Shown here: positions 50,162 through 59,763 of the stretch, piece after piece
Layout: every line of letters starts with the position of its first letter
Numbering within the stretch: position 1 is the stretch's first letter
DNA from: Archilochus colubris
Taxonomy: Eukaryota; Chordata; Aves; Apodiformes; Trochilidae
Reading direction: 5' to 3'
Assembly (NCBI GenBank): GCA_023079485.1
Contig: CM041090.1
Span: forward strand, 248,001-312,000
DNA length: 64,000 nt
The notes under the pieces: generated by a model
What the model was told of the DNA's origin: nothing
Database searches by the model: none
The model's input: only the letters and a program-made list of their open reading frames with translations
Program-made: the position numbers and the translations under genes

Positions 50162-52517
50162 GTGAGTCCAGAAAGCACTCGGGCTGAGTGCCACCAAGGT
50201 GTCTGCAGAGCTCTGGGCACTCCTCAGGTGGGGATGGGAGGGAAAGGTGTTGCTGTGCACTGACTGGAGTTCCTCTGGGTTGCTGGGAGAGAAGAGGCTG
50301 TGCATCTTCAGACATGTTCATCCTAGCCCTGCCTGCCTCCTGCCCCTCCTCCCTGGCAGCTGCTCCACCATAAAGGTTAGTATAGCCCATTTGAAGTGTG
50401 AAATGAGAGCTCAGTGGGAGGAAGTGGCTTGTTCTTTTGTTCCTTGATGCATGAAAAGACCTAATAAAATGCAAACGGATTGAAGGAGACCGTGTGGCCT
50501 CGTGGCTACCACAGGGAGTGAAGAATGTGAATCAAATTCTTGGCAGTACCAGTGCTGTGGTTTTGCTGTGGGGGTAGAGCCAGCCTGCTGAGGAGGAGAG
50601 GAGCTGTTTTTCATGACCATTCCCTCTGACCAGCTGCCTGTCCGTGACTCTTGGAAGGAGCGGCAGGCCAGGACTGTTGTAAGAGCTGGGCAGATGCCTT
50701 CCTTTCTGGGGAGCTGGAGAAAAGCTGAGGTCTTGTCTCCCCCTTCTGCTCAATAACAGCAAATCCCCTTCCCACAGCAGCTGCAGCATGGAGCAGGACT
50801 GGTCCTTGAGAACAGGCTGTGGTGTATTTAAAAGAAGAGATGGGCAAGGCACCTGTGGCTCTGGATTCTCCCAAGTCAGTGCTAGGAATGCCAGGGTGAC
50901 TGATGAGCTTGTGTTCATGGGGACGAGGGGAATACCCTCTGTGCAGGTGTTCATCCTGTGGATATTGCTCTCACATACTGAGAGTAATGTTGATCCTCTG
51001 CTTTTCTCTTCAACCTGTAGAAGGAAGCAGTGCCATCTTTAGCTACTCAAGACCAGAATTTCCTGGGTGGCACCTCTATGCCTCTTGGCTTCAGTTTTTC
51101 CGAACCTGGTTGTGAACCCTTATGAATCAGGCCTGAGTGTCTGCATGCTGAATATTCTGTAATTCATTGAATTAGTATATGCCTAGCATGTCTGTGTTCA
51201 TATAAAACAGGATGAAAATTGCCCTAAGGATGGAAAATATGTCATTCTTTCCGAGCCATAAGCATTCCAGTGTCAGTTCTGTCTAAGTTGCATGGTAGGG
51301 GGGCAGGGTAGGGGTGGCAGGAAGTCTTGGAGAGTATTTGATATTTACTTGGCATCTTTGGCACTGGGACTAAAACCCAGCCAATGTAATCATCACTTTA
51401 AAAATAGAGCTTAACACAAACCAATATTGTAGTGATCAGAGATGTATGTCCCCACTGCACTTCTATGAACCAGCAGGATTTCTTCTTAATGTTCCCCAGT
51501 GTTTGTGCATTTCTGTGCTTTCAATAGAGACCTCTCTGGTAGAATTTTTCACTGCCCAGCTCTTCACATACTCATCGTGTTGATTTATTTTCAGTTCCAG
51601 TGTTGGCAGCCCAGTTCCAAGGAGAGAAAGAAATCTTTTAGCAGGATTTTCCCTGGCGAGGTTGAAAGAGTGCTGCCACCCAAACACTCTGCCTGCCCAT
51701 AGCCATGATTAAATTCACAAAACTGCTCTGGCATGAACTTCTGTGTGCATCACCTAGGCTAAGACAATTCCCTAAAGAACATGTTTTAAAATTTCCACCC
51801 CACCATGTCATGATGGGGAAAAAAAAAACAGGAAAAAAAAATGTTTCAAGGAATTCTTGTAAGTTACATAAAAAATTAACCAGTACAGCTTTCATTTCAT
51901 ACCAATTTGCAGCACTGGGAAGCTGTCTCTGTGCAGCGAGTCCTGCTTTCCAAGTTTTCCAAAGGGAAGAATATCCTGAGTCTGCTTTTCGGGAATACTG
52001 GGAATTGTCTGGGTGACATAACTTATGGTACTAGAAATGAAAGCTCTTTTCTAAGATGAAGGGATATTTTACCTACAGGGTTTATAATAGGGCTAATTAA
52101 GGCTGGAAGGCTTTAGAAACTAAGATGATACTGGACTCATGACTCTCATGATTTATTCTGTATATCCCTGTCCCAGGTAGGCTGAGAAGCTTGTGTTACA
52201 AAGGAAAGCTAGAGATCTGGCTAGCTGATTTTTCTTAACATCAGTCATGTGAGCTCTTTGTAATGTCATTTTGTTTATTGGTGAGGCAAGGCTCACTTTC
52301 TGCAGGCTTCTCTCCTTCTTTGCTGTAATGATGGCAGGACAGGTTCTGTATTTAAACACACTGGCTCCCTCTGTAGCCTCCCTCTTTCTGTTCCTTTAAA
52401 TTGTTCAGCATTTCATCCTCCTGGGCCTTTTTTTAAAGTTTGAAGTGTCCAGTGATCTAAGGCAAACTTCTAAGGTATCACCAGCAAAGCAACAGCAAGC
52501 CCAATCCCCGTGTCAGT

Positions 52518-52523
52518 TGTGTG

Positions 52524-52555
<32 letters not shown>

Positions 52556-52600
52556 TATATATATATGTATTTTCTGTGTGTGTATATATATATACACATA
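52518..52600. repeat. AT/AC/GT dinucleotide microsatellite
   Basis: A compound tract of GT, AT and AC units is arranged so that the first part (GTGT, then AT repeats, then ACAC) is self-complementary about a centre near 52535. It could extrude as a cruciform or fold as an RNA hairpin. Length is likely polymorphic. Confidence 0.92.
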
Positions 52601-53221
52601 AATGCATGTCCTATGTATTTTAATTAGAGAACCAGCAAGTACAAGTTTCAGGAAAGGGAGGAAGTGTTCCTGTTTGTCTGTGGCAGCAGAGAGGTATTAC
52701 TGGAATACAACTTGCATCTTCAGTATATCAGCATTAAAATATGGGACCAAATACAGAGCAGAGCCTTTCCAGTATGTCTAGTGCTAAAAAGCCTAACAGT
52801 GAGAGTCTTAAGGAAGCTCAGCCTTCCTTAGGGCATTGAAATGTAGAAAAAAAATGTTGCAAAGTGTTTTTGTATGTCCACAAGGACAAAAGCTCTGCAG
52901 GCTCCTGAGTCTAGCAGGGAAGAATTAGCTGAATATAAACAAACTTGTGATCAAATTTTCTTTAAAGCAAGGGAAATTCTATGGCAGAATGAAGTCATGA
53001 GGGAGGTGACAGATTCCCTCTCTCTATGGCTTTCATCTTAGGCCTGATGCCTTTCAGAAAGATGCTTTAGTCAAACCATGTTATGATCTTGAGTGTAATT
53101 TGATTCACATTCAGTGAGTATCATATACAGGAAATCAGATTAGATGATTTTCAGTCTGAATCTGGATATGTGGAGGGAAAACATCCTGTATTTGCTGAGT
53201 GTCTTCATCTTAAACCTGTAC

Positions 53222-53280
53222 ATACTGCAAAGTATGCAATTACTGCATAATGCAAAGTATGCATACTGCAAAGCTTTGCA
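53222..53280. repeat. Cluster of palindromes and octamer-like direct repeats
   Basis: TGCAAAGTATGCA occurs at 53226-53238 and again at 53251-53263. The perfect palindrome AGTATGCATACT lies at 53256-53267 and is followed directly by the perfect palindrome TGCAAAGCTTTGCA at 53267-53280. Four TGCAAAG motifs in 60 bases, some next to TATGCA, resemble POU/octamer-type sites (ATGCAAAT family). Function is unproven. Confidence 0.75.
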
Positions 53281-53484
53281 ATTAATGTCTGTATTAGCAT
53301 CTGAGGGAGAGGAGGAGCATTGGGGAACAGAGATCTGTATTTAAAGTGCTATTCAGAGCTGTGCTAAACTGCACACTTTATATTTGGCTCACACAAAAGC
53401 AATCTAGTAGCAGCAAAGTGAGGCTGTACAATGATGTGGATTGTTGCAGGCTGTGTAAGTAAAACCTGATAAGATTTTGGTGAT

Positions 53485-53525
53485 TTTTGGGGGGTTTTTG
53501 TTTGTTTGTTTGTTTGGTTTTTTTA
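53485..53525. repeat. (GTTT)n-type T/G-rich tract
   Basis: A run of G followed by TTTTTG and four GTTT units, then a T run. It is low-complexity intronic sequence. Confidence 0.8.
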
Positions 53526-55971
53526 TTGGGCATGCTTAAAGCAACCTTGTAATCCCTGATAGGTCTTGTCTTGTTTAAGCAAGTTCAAAGCTATTGACGT
53601 TAATTGAGTTACTCTTGCTTTACAGTCATGTAAATGAGATGAGAACTTCCCTTCCTTGTGGCCCTGGTTTATATTAGAGCAAAATAGCCATGTAGACTTC
53701 ATTTAGACTTTTGAAACAGAAAATCTCTGGTAAAATTCAATTTTAATTTTAAGTTTATGTAATAACTCCAAGGCACATCTTGTTACTGTATGTTTTCAAA
53801 GTAATTAAGAGAGCACTTGTAGGGAACTGGTTTATTTGCCAGTGTTTGGTATCCTTTTTGAAAAGATGAGCAGTTAAAATTCTTCACATAATAAATCCTA
53901 TATAATAGGAGCAGCACTTTTTAAAATTTAGACTTCACTTTAGTACATTTTACTCTTATTTTCTAATTTGGGGACACTGTATTACACAGAGCTAAACTAA
54001 AATAGACTAATGGAGATACTGCTCTGGGTTTGCTTGATCTGAGAAACATTCCTGGGTCCCTGCCAATTCAGAAATGAATTTTAGTTGGCAAAATATGTGC
54101 ACTATGACTTGCTACATTATTGGCAAAAATATTAATACCCTATGGAATTTTGGGTTAAAAGAGCAGCTTACAACAGCCACCCTTATCATGTAACACAGCA
54201 GCTGTGTCCGTTTTAAGTTGCCAATTATTCTCCAACTAATAGCCCTAAAAAGTACTTCAGAAAATTGCCCCTGAGGTTCTCTTTCATACTCTGGTTGAGC
54301 AGTTTGAAGCAGGCAAGCACAGCTCAGCACATCTCTAGGGTGTTCTGAAGCCAAGCCATGTTTTAATAAAGATTGACACTTTCAAACAGTGCAGGGAAGT
54401 TAATGCCCAACTCCTTTTGCATTTCAATTGAAGTTGGATACCAGCTTCTCTTTGTGCTGCTATGGAAATTCTATCCTAATTAAAGATATGGTGGGGTTCA
54501 TGTAAGAGGAGGATCTTTGAACAGTCAATGAGGAGTGAAGGGAGGTGATTTTTAAACCTTCTAAATGGTTTATCCACAATCTTCAGAAAAGTTGTGTTCA
54601 GAATAGTGTTTCATACACAAATTAGCTGGAGGAGAGGAAGAAATGGGGACTGTAATAGGAAGATAATTTCAGTTTTAACTGTAAAGGAGTTAGGCATTCC
54701 CTGTAATGAGTTTGGCCTGTATAGTACTCTTTTGTTTAGTCTGAGCACCGATTAGTTTTTGGTGGCTTCTTGATTCTTTGGCTCCAGGAAAGGGAGAATA
54801 ATAAAACAAATACACAGTCCTTTTGCAATTCCATTAGAGTAATCCTCTTTGATTCAAGCCATGTTCTGCAACTGAAGCTTTTAACTTGAGAACAGACAAC
54901 CACAAAGAACGACAAAAGGAGAGTGAGAAGTGGAAAGAGCTAGAAGAATCCTGACTGTGACCTCAGCTTGTTAAGCTGTTACTGCTTTCCACCTCTCTCC
55001 CAGGCACCTTGGTGGACATCCTGAACGCTGTCCTGGGCACTGGCTGGCAGGGTCAGTCCTCCAATTTCTTTAGCTTGCTCATGTCCATCTTTTGTTCAGT
55101 GGCAGCACCAAGCAAGGTATACATCATGCCAAAGTATTGTCAAGTCATAGAGACCTGAAACTATAACTCCTCTACATAACCTGTCTACAAGCATACACAC
55201 TTCTATATAAGTACTGTCTGACATTTGCTGCTCTTGTATACTTTACCCTATATACCTCCCATTCTTCCCTGCTTCTTCCCACTGAGTTAAATCCTTTCTT
55301 ATAAGGGGTCTCAAGGGCTGGAAAGCCTTACAGACTTCCTTCAAAGCACATATTCAAGCCATACGTTTGATGTTTTGGCATATTCTTCTCTCTTTGCTCC
55401 AGAATTCAGTGCAGTTGCAAAAGTAGATGTCTGTGTTTCTTCATAGTCTCTGCTTTCTGCCTGTGCCCCAGTTACATTAAATAAGATGGTGTTCTGTGGA
55501 AGTGTCTCTCAGCTGGAAAATAGTGTTGTTAAAAGTAACAGTACCTTAACCCACATCTCTCCAAGCAGAAGACATCTCAGAAATAAGTATTATTCTTCTA
55601 TGAAAGTACTGATGTCACAGTATACAGGATGAGGATCAAAAGCTGCCTTAGAATCTATGATTGGTGCCAACAAATTAGTTAAAAAGCTGAGAGAGCAGGT
55701 TCCTTGTCCTAGGCTGTTAGTGGCAGACCTTGCTTCTCTTCATTCTTTGGTTATGGGTGGGTTTATGCTGCATAATGGAGCTAACTTACTGGCTTATATA
55801 CATTACAATCCAGTAATAGCAGTTTTCATTTGGATTATCAGCTCACACAGAGCTCTTTACTTCCCCAGCACTTGTTCTTTAGGGCTGGGTGTTTTGCAAT
55901 AGGTGGCTAAAGAGGAAGAATTAGGAAGAATAAGTACAGCTGTAATGTAGTCAACAAGAGAGGACTGAGAA

Positions 55972-56345
55972 GGGTGTCTGTAGTGTAACAAGGCAACCAG
56001 GTGTCCCTAATTGCCAGGGAGTGAGCATCAGCTTGTGTCAAGCCCACCTGTGCCTGATTAGGGTGCGACCCACTGCGCATGAGCAGGACCAGGGGGACAA
56101 TAAAAGGTGAGTCCTGAGACACAGGTGGGGCTCAGTCCTGAGCTGGCCAGCAGAGAGATCAGTCTCTCTCAGAGCAACAGCACTGATCCAGGATAGTCAA
56201 CCCTGTGGCTACAGGCTTGGAGCACTGTTCCTGAGTCTCAGCTGGAACTCCTGGTTGGACCTTGAAGCACCGTACCCTAAAAGAGGTTCGTCTTGCTTTA
56301 TGTCTGTCTTTACTATTTACAAGGCTGCTACAGGACTGGAGGGAG
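55972..56345 (+). mobile_element. LTR-like or promoter-like repeat (unidentified)
   Basis: A GC-richer block of about 370 bases lies in AT-rich intron. It starts near TGTCTGTAGTGTAACAAG and carries a TATA-like AATAAAAGG at 56099-56107. A conserved-looking leader (GTGGGGCTCAGTCCTGAGCTG) and a GAGAGATCAGTCTCTC hairpin follow. The layout (GC-rich U3-like part, TATA box, then leader) resembles a solo retroviral-type LTR, but I cannot name a family. No clear TG...CA ends with target duplications were found, and no internal viral genes are adjacent. A host promoter-like element is an alternative. Confidence 0.35.
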
Positions 56346-57058
56346 AGACTGAAATTCGGGGGATTTTTGTGTGACTGCTGTTAGAGCAAGACACGCTGTT
56401 TTGCTGGGAGCTGAGAATGTACAGGGTAGCTTTGGTCTCTTGCTTTTTCAGATTCTTCTGTGATCTGAATGAGCAGAGAGGCAGCCCAGCAAGTGAAGTT
56501 TGCCTCTGAGGGCTGGTTTGTTTCTCTTGCAAGAGCAATGGAGAGGTAATAGAGGGAAATTCCCCTGAAATATTCCTGCAAAGTCTGTGCTTGCAGGACA
56601 GAGCCCCCAGATTAATTTCAGCTGATGCAGCAGGTGTGCTGGTTGTCATAGCACATCATCAAAGCTAGATGGCTTTGCAGTGCTGTCAAGTTGCAGCAAT
56701 TCATGTTTCCTGGATAGTGCATGTGTCTTGCATGGGCAGCTGTGAAAGTCAAGATAGTTAGATACAATGATGTAACATCAGCCTTGTTTAGTGTATCATT
56801 TAATTTCATGAGTGAGGGAGATATCACTGCACTGAGATGATGTGGATCCTTCCTGAGCTGGGATTCTGGATGATCATCAGAAAAGGTAGGCAACAAAGTC
56901 AGGAACTGCAGTCCTGCTAAACCAGCCAACTGGAAGTGGTAGAAACTCAGAAGTGGCCTTATCTTTCCTCCTTCTACAATCACAGCAGTTAAGCTGTTTC
57001 CCTTTAGCTCCATCAGCATGCTGCAGTTTTGAGCATGAGCTCTCCCCATATTTGTAAT

Positions 57059-57107
57059 GGCAAAGAATGATGTATCATCACCTGGCAAAGAATGATGTAT
57101 CATCACC
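57059..57107. repeat. Tandem pair of a 24-mer
   Basis: Two identical 24-base copies beginning GGCAAAGAATGATGTATC lie at 57059-57082 and 57084-57107 with one base between them. This looks like a recent short tandem duplication. Confidence 0.9.
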
Positions 57108-59515
57108 CCATGAGTCAATGTATTTGTATTAGCCTGTGGCTTCCCCTGATTTTATTCATGGAGATGGTGAAGAGAGCTCTATTGCCTCTCTTGGGAATTC
57201 ATAAGACCTCATTCTTGATGTACCTCTGAAAAAGAGGCACTTTTTAGTCCTGAGTCTCTCTCCAGCAGGTAGAGAGAGGCTTTGTGTTTCTGTCTGTTGT
57301 CTTTCTGTTGCTGGTTATAAGATGCTCTGCTATTTTCTCCATTTTTGCCTCCAGCTGTGGGCCTTCAGGAAAAAAAAGTGCAGGCTAAGGCATAGATGAG
57401 AGGTATCTCACATGCAAAGGCTCAGGTTTTATTCTTCTGTCTCGGCAAAACCAGAATATTGTCCCTTGCAATACAGAACTTGGCTGTCACTATTGGAAAC
57501 GTGATGGTCTTCAAATGATGGACAGCTCATTACCAAAATGGAGAGAGAGATTGTATGAGAGAGATTGCAGAATGGCTGTGTTTGTAAATGTCATAAAAAC
57601 AAGCCATGGAATGTGGTTTTATTCTCTTCTGATATCCTGGTCTTTGCATACAGTTTCAAGGGTCTGAAAAAGACAGGCACTCTCCTACCTTCTTGGGGAG
57701 TTTTTTGCAATTTCTTCTTCTCCAGAGATGACTCCAGGGGCTTGCCTTGTATGTTAGCTCCCAAAATTATGCCAGGCTTATTCCCAACCTCTTCCTCCTC
57801 CCCCACAGAGTTTATGCCACCATGCATTAAACAGATGCTGTGGCTGAAAGTCAGGCTGCTGCTTAATGAATAATTCAATGATGGAGAGAGTTTCAAGTAA
57901 AAATTAGGCAAAATTTTTTGCTTCTCCCCACTGTGTATTTACTAGTTGAGAGGATCCAGATGTCTCTGGATAGGACCCAGTTTTCTAAATTGTGTCCTCA
58001 TTTGTAAAATCTATGAGAGAAGGTTAATGGGGATCTCAGTTCTCCACCCAAGCTCCAGTGCTTGCTTTCTGGATGTTGCAGACTCCACTAGTGATTTAAA
58101 TTACTACAGCAGTAGGGTGGGATTTTTGTTTTTCAGGCTCAGTAGCTGGGTTTCAGAGGCAAAACTGGTCATACGAGAGGGTCAAATGAGTTTTCTCCTG
58201 TCCAGTTCCCAACAAAGAAAATGTCAGTGACCATTTAAATAGGTATCCTACCAGTTTCTGAAACAAGGTCAGTGACAGTCTTAAAGTGCATTTTACAAGG
58301 TACCTGAGTTCGTATTTCCCCACCAGAGAATGCTCCAACCTTGCACCAGAATCCGACTGCCTGCAGCATGCAACTGTCCCTTTTTGTTGGGGAAGGGATT
58401 TAGACAGCAGCTGGAGAAGTCTGCTGAAAGAAGTCAGAGCAATCAGTGCCAGTTTAGCATGTCTGACTATCCACTTATTTCTATGCACTAAAATGCTTTA
58501 GTCTTGGGAGGAAAACTGTTTGAGTCTCAGCCTCATTTCAACATAATTCTGGCTTTTATTTCTGGCTTGTTAACACCATGGAGAAAAAATGGACTAGCTT
58601 AGTGCAGATTTCAAAGAATTCTTTAGAAAGTGTCTTCCCTGGTTCTTGGTATCATCAAGGTAGTTATTCCTTTCCCACTGATGCTGCAGAGTACCAGACA
58701 CTGCTTAAATGGTATGGTGTAACAGTGCCTCTTCAGTGATGGCTTGATATTGGGTAGCAGCATTCTCTATTTGTATCAGCTTTTTCTTTTCCTCCTGTTC
58801 TCCTCATCCTCTCTGAGATTGTTGTCCTCAGAAATAAAACATGAACCAAGTAACATCAAACTTGCAATGTCATAGTGAGTAAGAAATGAAGCAAGCTGAA
58901 GTTGTCAGTTCCATAGTATTGCTTTTAATGGATTTGTGGTGCTGTTTTGCTGTGGAATTCTTGTGTGTAAATCAACCATGTGAAAAGCATTAAATATGCT
59001 GAAAATACAGCACAGGAGTTTAGATCACATAAATAGATACAGGAAGAATGTTTCATCTTGCCAAGGACATTTTCGAATAATGAGTGTGTCTTGCATTAAA
59101 TGATTTGTTCCCTTTCTGAAGTCTAGATATTGCTGACACAGAAACTACTCTCCTGCTGGTAAATGGGAGCCCAACAGTCAAAAGAACCATGGAGTTCCTG
59201 TCTTGCTCTCTAAAGGGAATCCTTTCTGGGATTAGGCAGGGCTTCAATAACTGGTGCAAGGAGAACCAGAGCTACTGTGGGTATCAGTCTCCAGGAATCT
59301 CTTGGCACCACTTGTTAGTGCTCAAGAACATTTTTTGAAAAAGTTAATCTCAAAAAGCCCAGCTAAAAGGTGGAGATGGTAAGACATAAATATTTTGCCT
59401 GCTTTAAGTATGGCATAATGTGTGTCTGACCCAGCAAGCACCTCTGTCTCCTCAGCATGTGCTTGACAGCATTGGTGAGAGCACCCACTTGCTGGGGGCC
59501 TGTGCTTTGTTCCAG

Positions 59516-59763
59516 GTTCTCTGAGCCAGATCCTAGCCACACACTGGAGGAGCGAGTGGTACACTGGTACTTCAGCCAGCTGGATAACAACAGCAGCAAT
59601 GACATCAACAAGAGGGAGCTGAAGCCTTTCAAGCGTTATGTAAAGAAGAAAGCCAAGCCCAAGAAATGTGCCCGACGTTTCACTGACTACTGTGACCTCA
59701 ACAAGGACAAGTCCATCTCACTTCAGGAGCTGAAAGGGTGCTTGGGAGTCAGCAAGGAAGGAG
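59516..59763 (+). CDS. SMOC1: SMOC1 exon: EC domain core with two EF hands
   Basis: This 248-bp exon enters in phase 2 after TTGTTCCAG and leaves in phase 1 before GTGGGTGC. It encodes FSEPDPSHTLEERVVHWYFS, then two EF-hand loops, DNNSSNDINKRE and DLNKDKSISLQE, flanking a very basic stretch RYVKKKAKPKKCARR. It ends LKGCLGVSKEG. The two cysteines KKC and DYC plus GCL belong to the EC disulfide pattern. The first EF loop is the SPARC-family variant; the second is canonical in spacing. NNS is a possible glycosylation site. The basic helix is the likely heparin-binding surface. The donor chosen keeps phase 1 as in mammals. The frame also stays open to 59852, but that part is intron. Confidence 0.96.

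Larger units (their letters stand above)
50162..59515 (+). other. SMOC1: SMOC1 intron (9354 bp, phase 2)
   Basis: The donor is GTGAGTCC at 50162. The acceptor TGCTTTGTTCCAG ends at 59515. Contents: an AT/AC dinucleotide tract (52518-52600), a palindrome cluster (53222-53280), a (GTTT)n tract (53485-53525), AT-rich unique sequence (about 53560-54960), an exon-like 48-bp segment (55004-55051), an LTR/promoter-like block (about 55972-56345) and a 24-bp tandem pair (57059-57107). No other gene was recognised. Confidence 0.88.
1927..59763 (+). other. SMOC1: SMOC1 gene body (partial; eight internal exons)
   Basis: Eight GT-AG bounded exons on the + strand join in a single open frame whose product matches vertebrate SMOC1, as I recall the human protein. 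SMOC1 is a secreted matricellular glycoprotein of basement membranes. It modulates BMP signalling and is needed for eye and limb development. The domain order seen here is half of thyroglobulin type-1 domain 1, a SMOC linker, a full thyroglobulin type-1 domain 2, then the EC domain with two EF hands. The paralogue SMOC2 is less likely because the linker (TDKP..QGNSGRK, PTPTMETQP, TLWIKHLVIKDSKLN) and the end of the EC domain (GCLGVSKEG) are SMOC1-type. The 5' exons are outside the window and the last short exon is unassigned, so the gene is incomplete at both ends. No frameshift or stop occurs in the joined exons. Confidence 0.96.

Noticed and set aside
56618..57118. 166-codon minus-strand open frame
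   Set aside because: No recognisable domain. It is antisense within a SMOC1 intron, lacks splice or promoter evidence and includes an exact tandem duplication. It is best treated as chance unless conserved.
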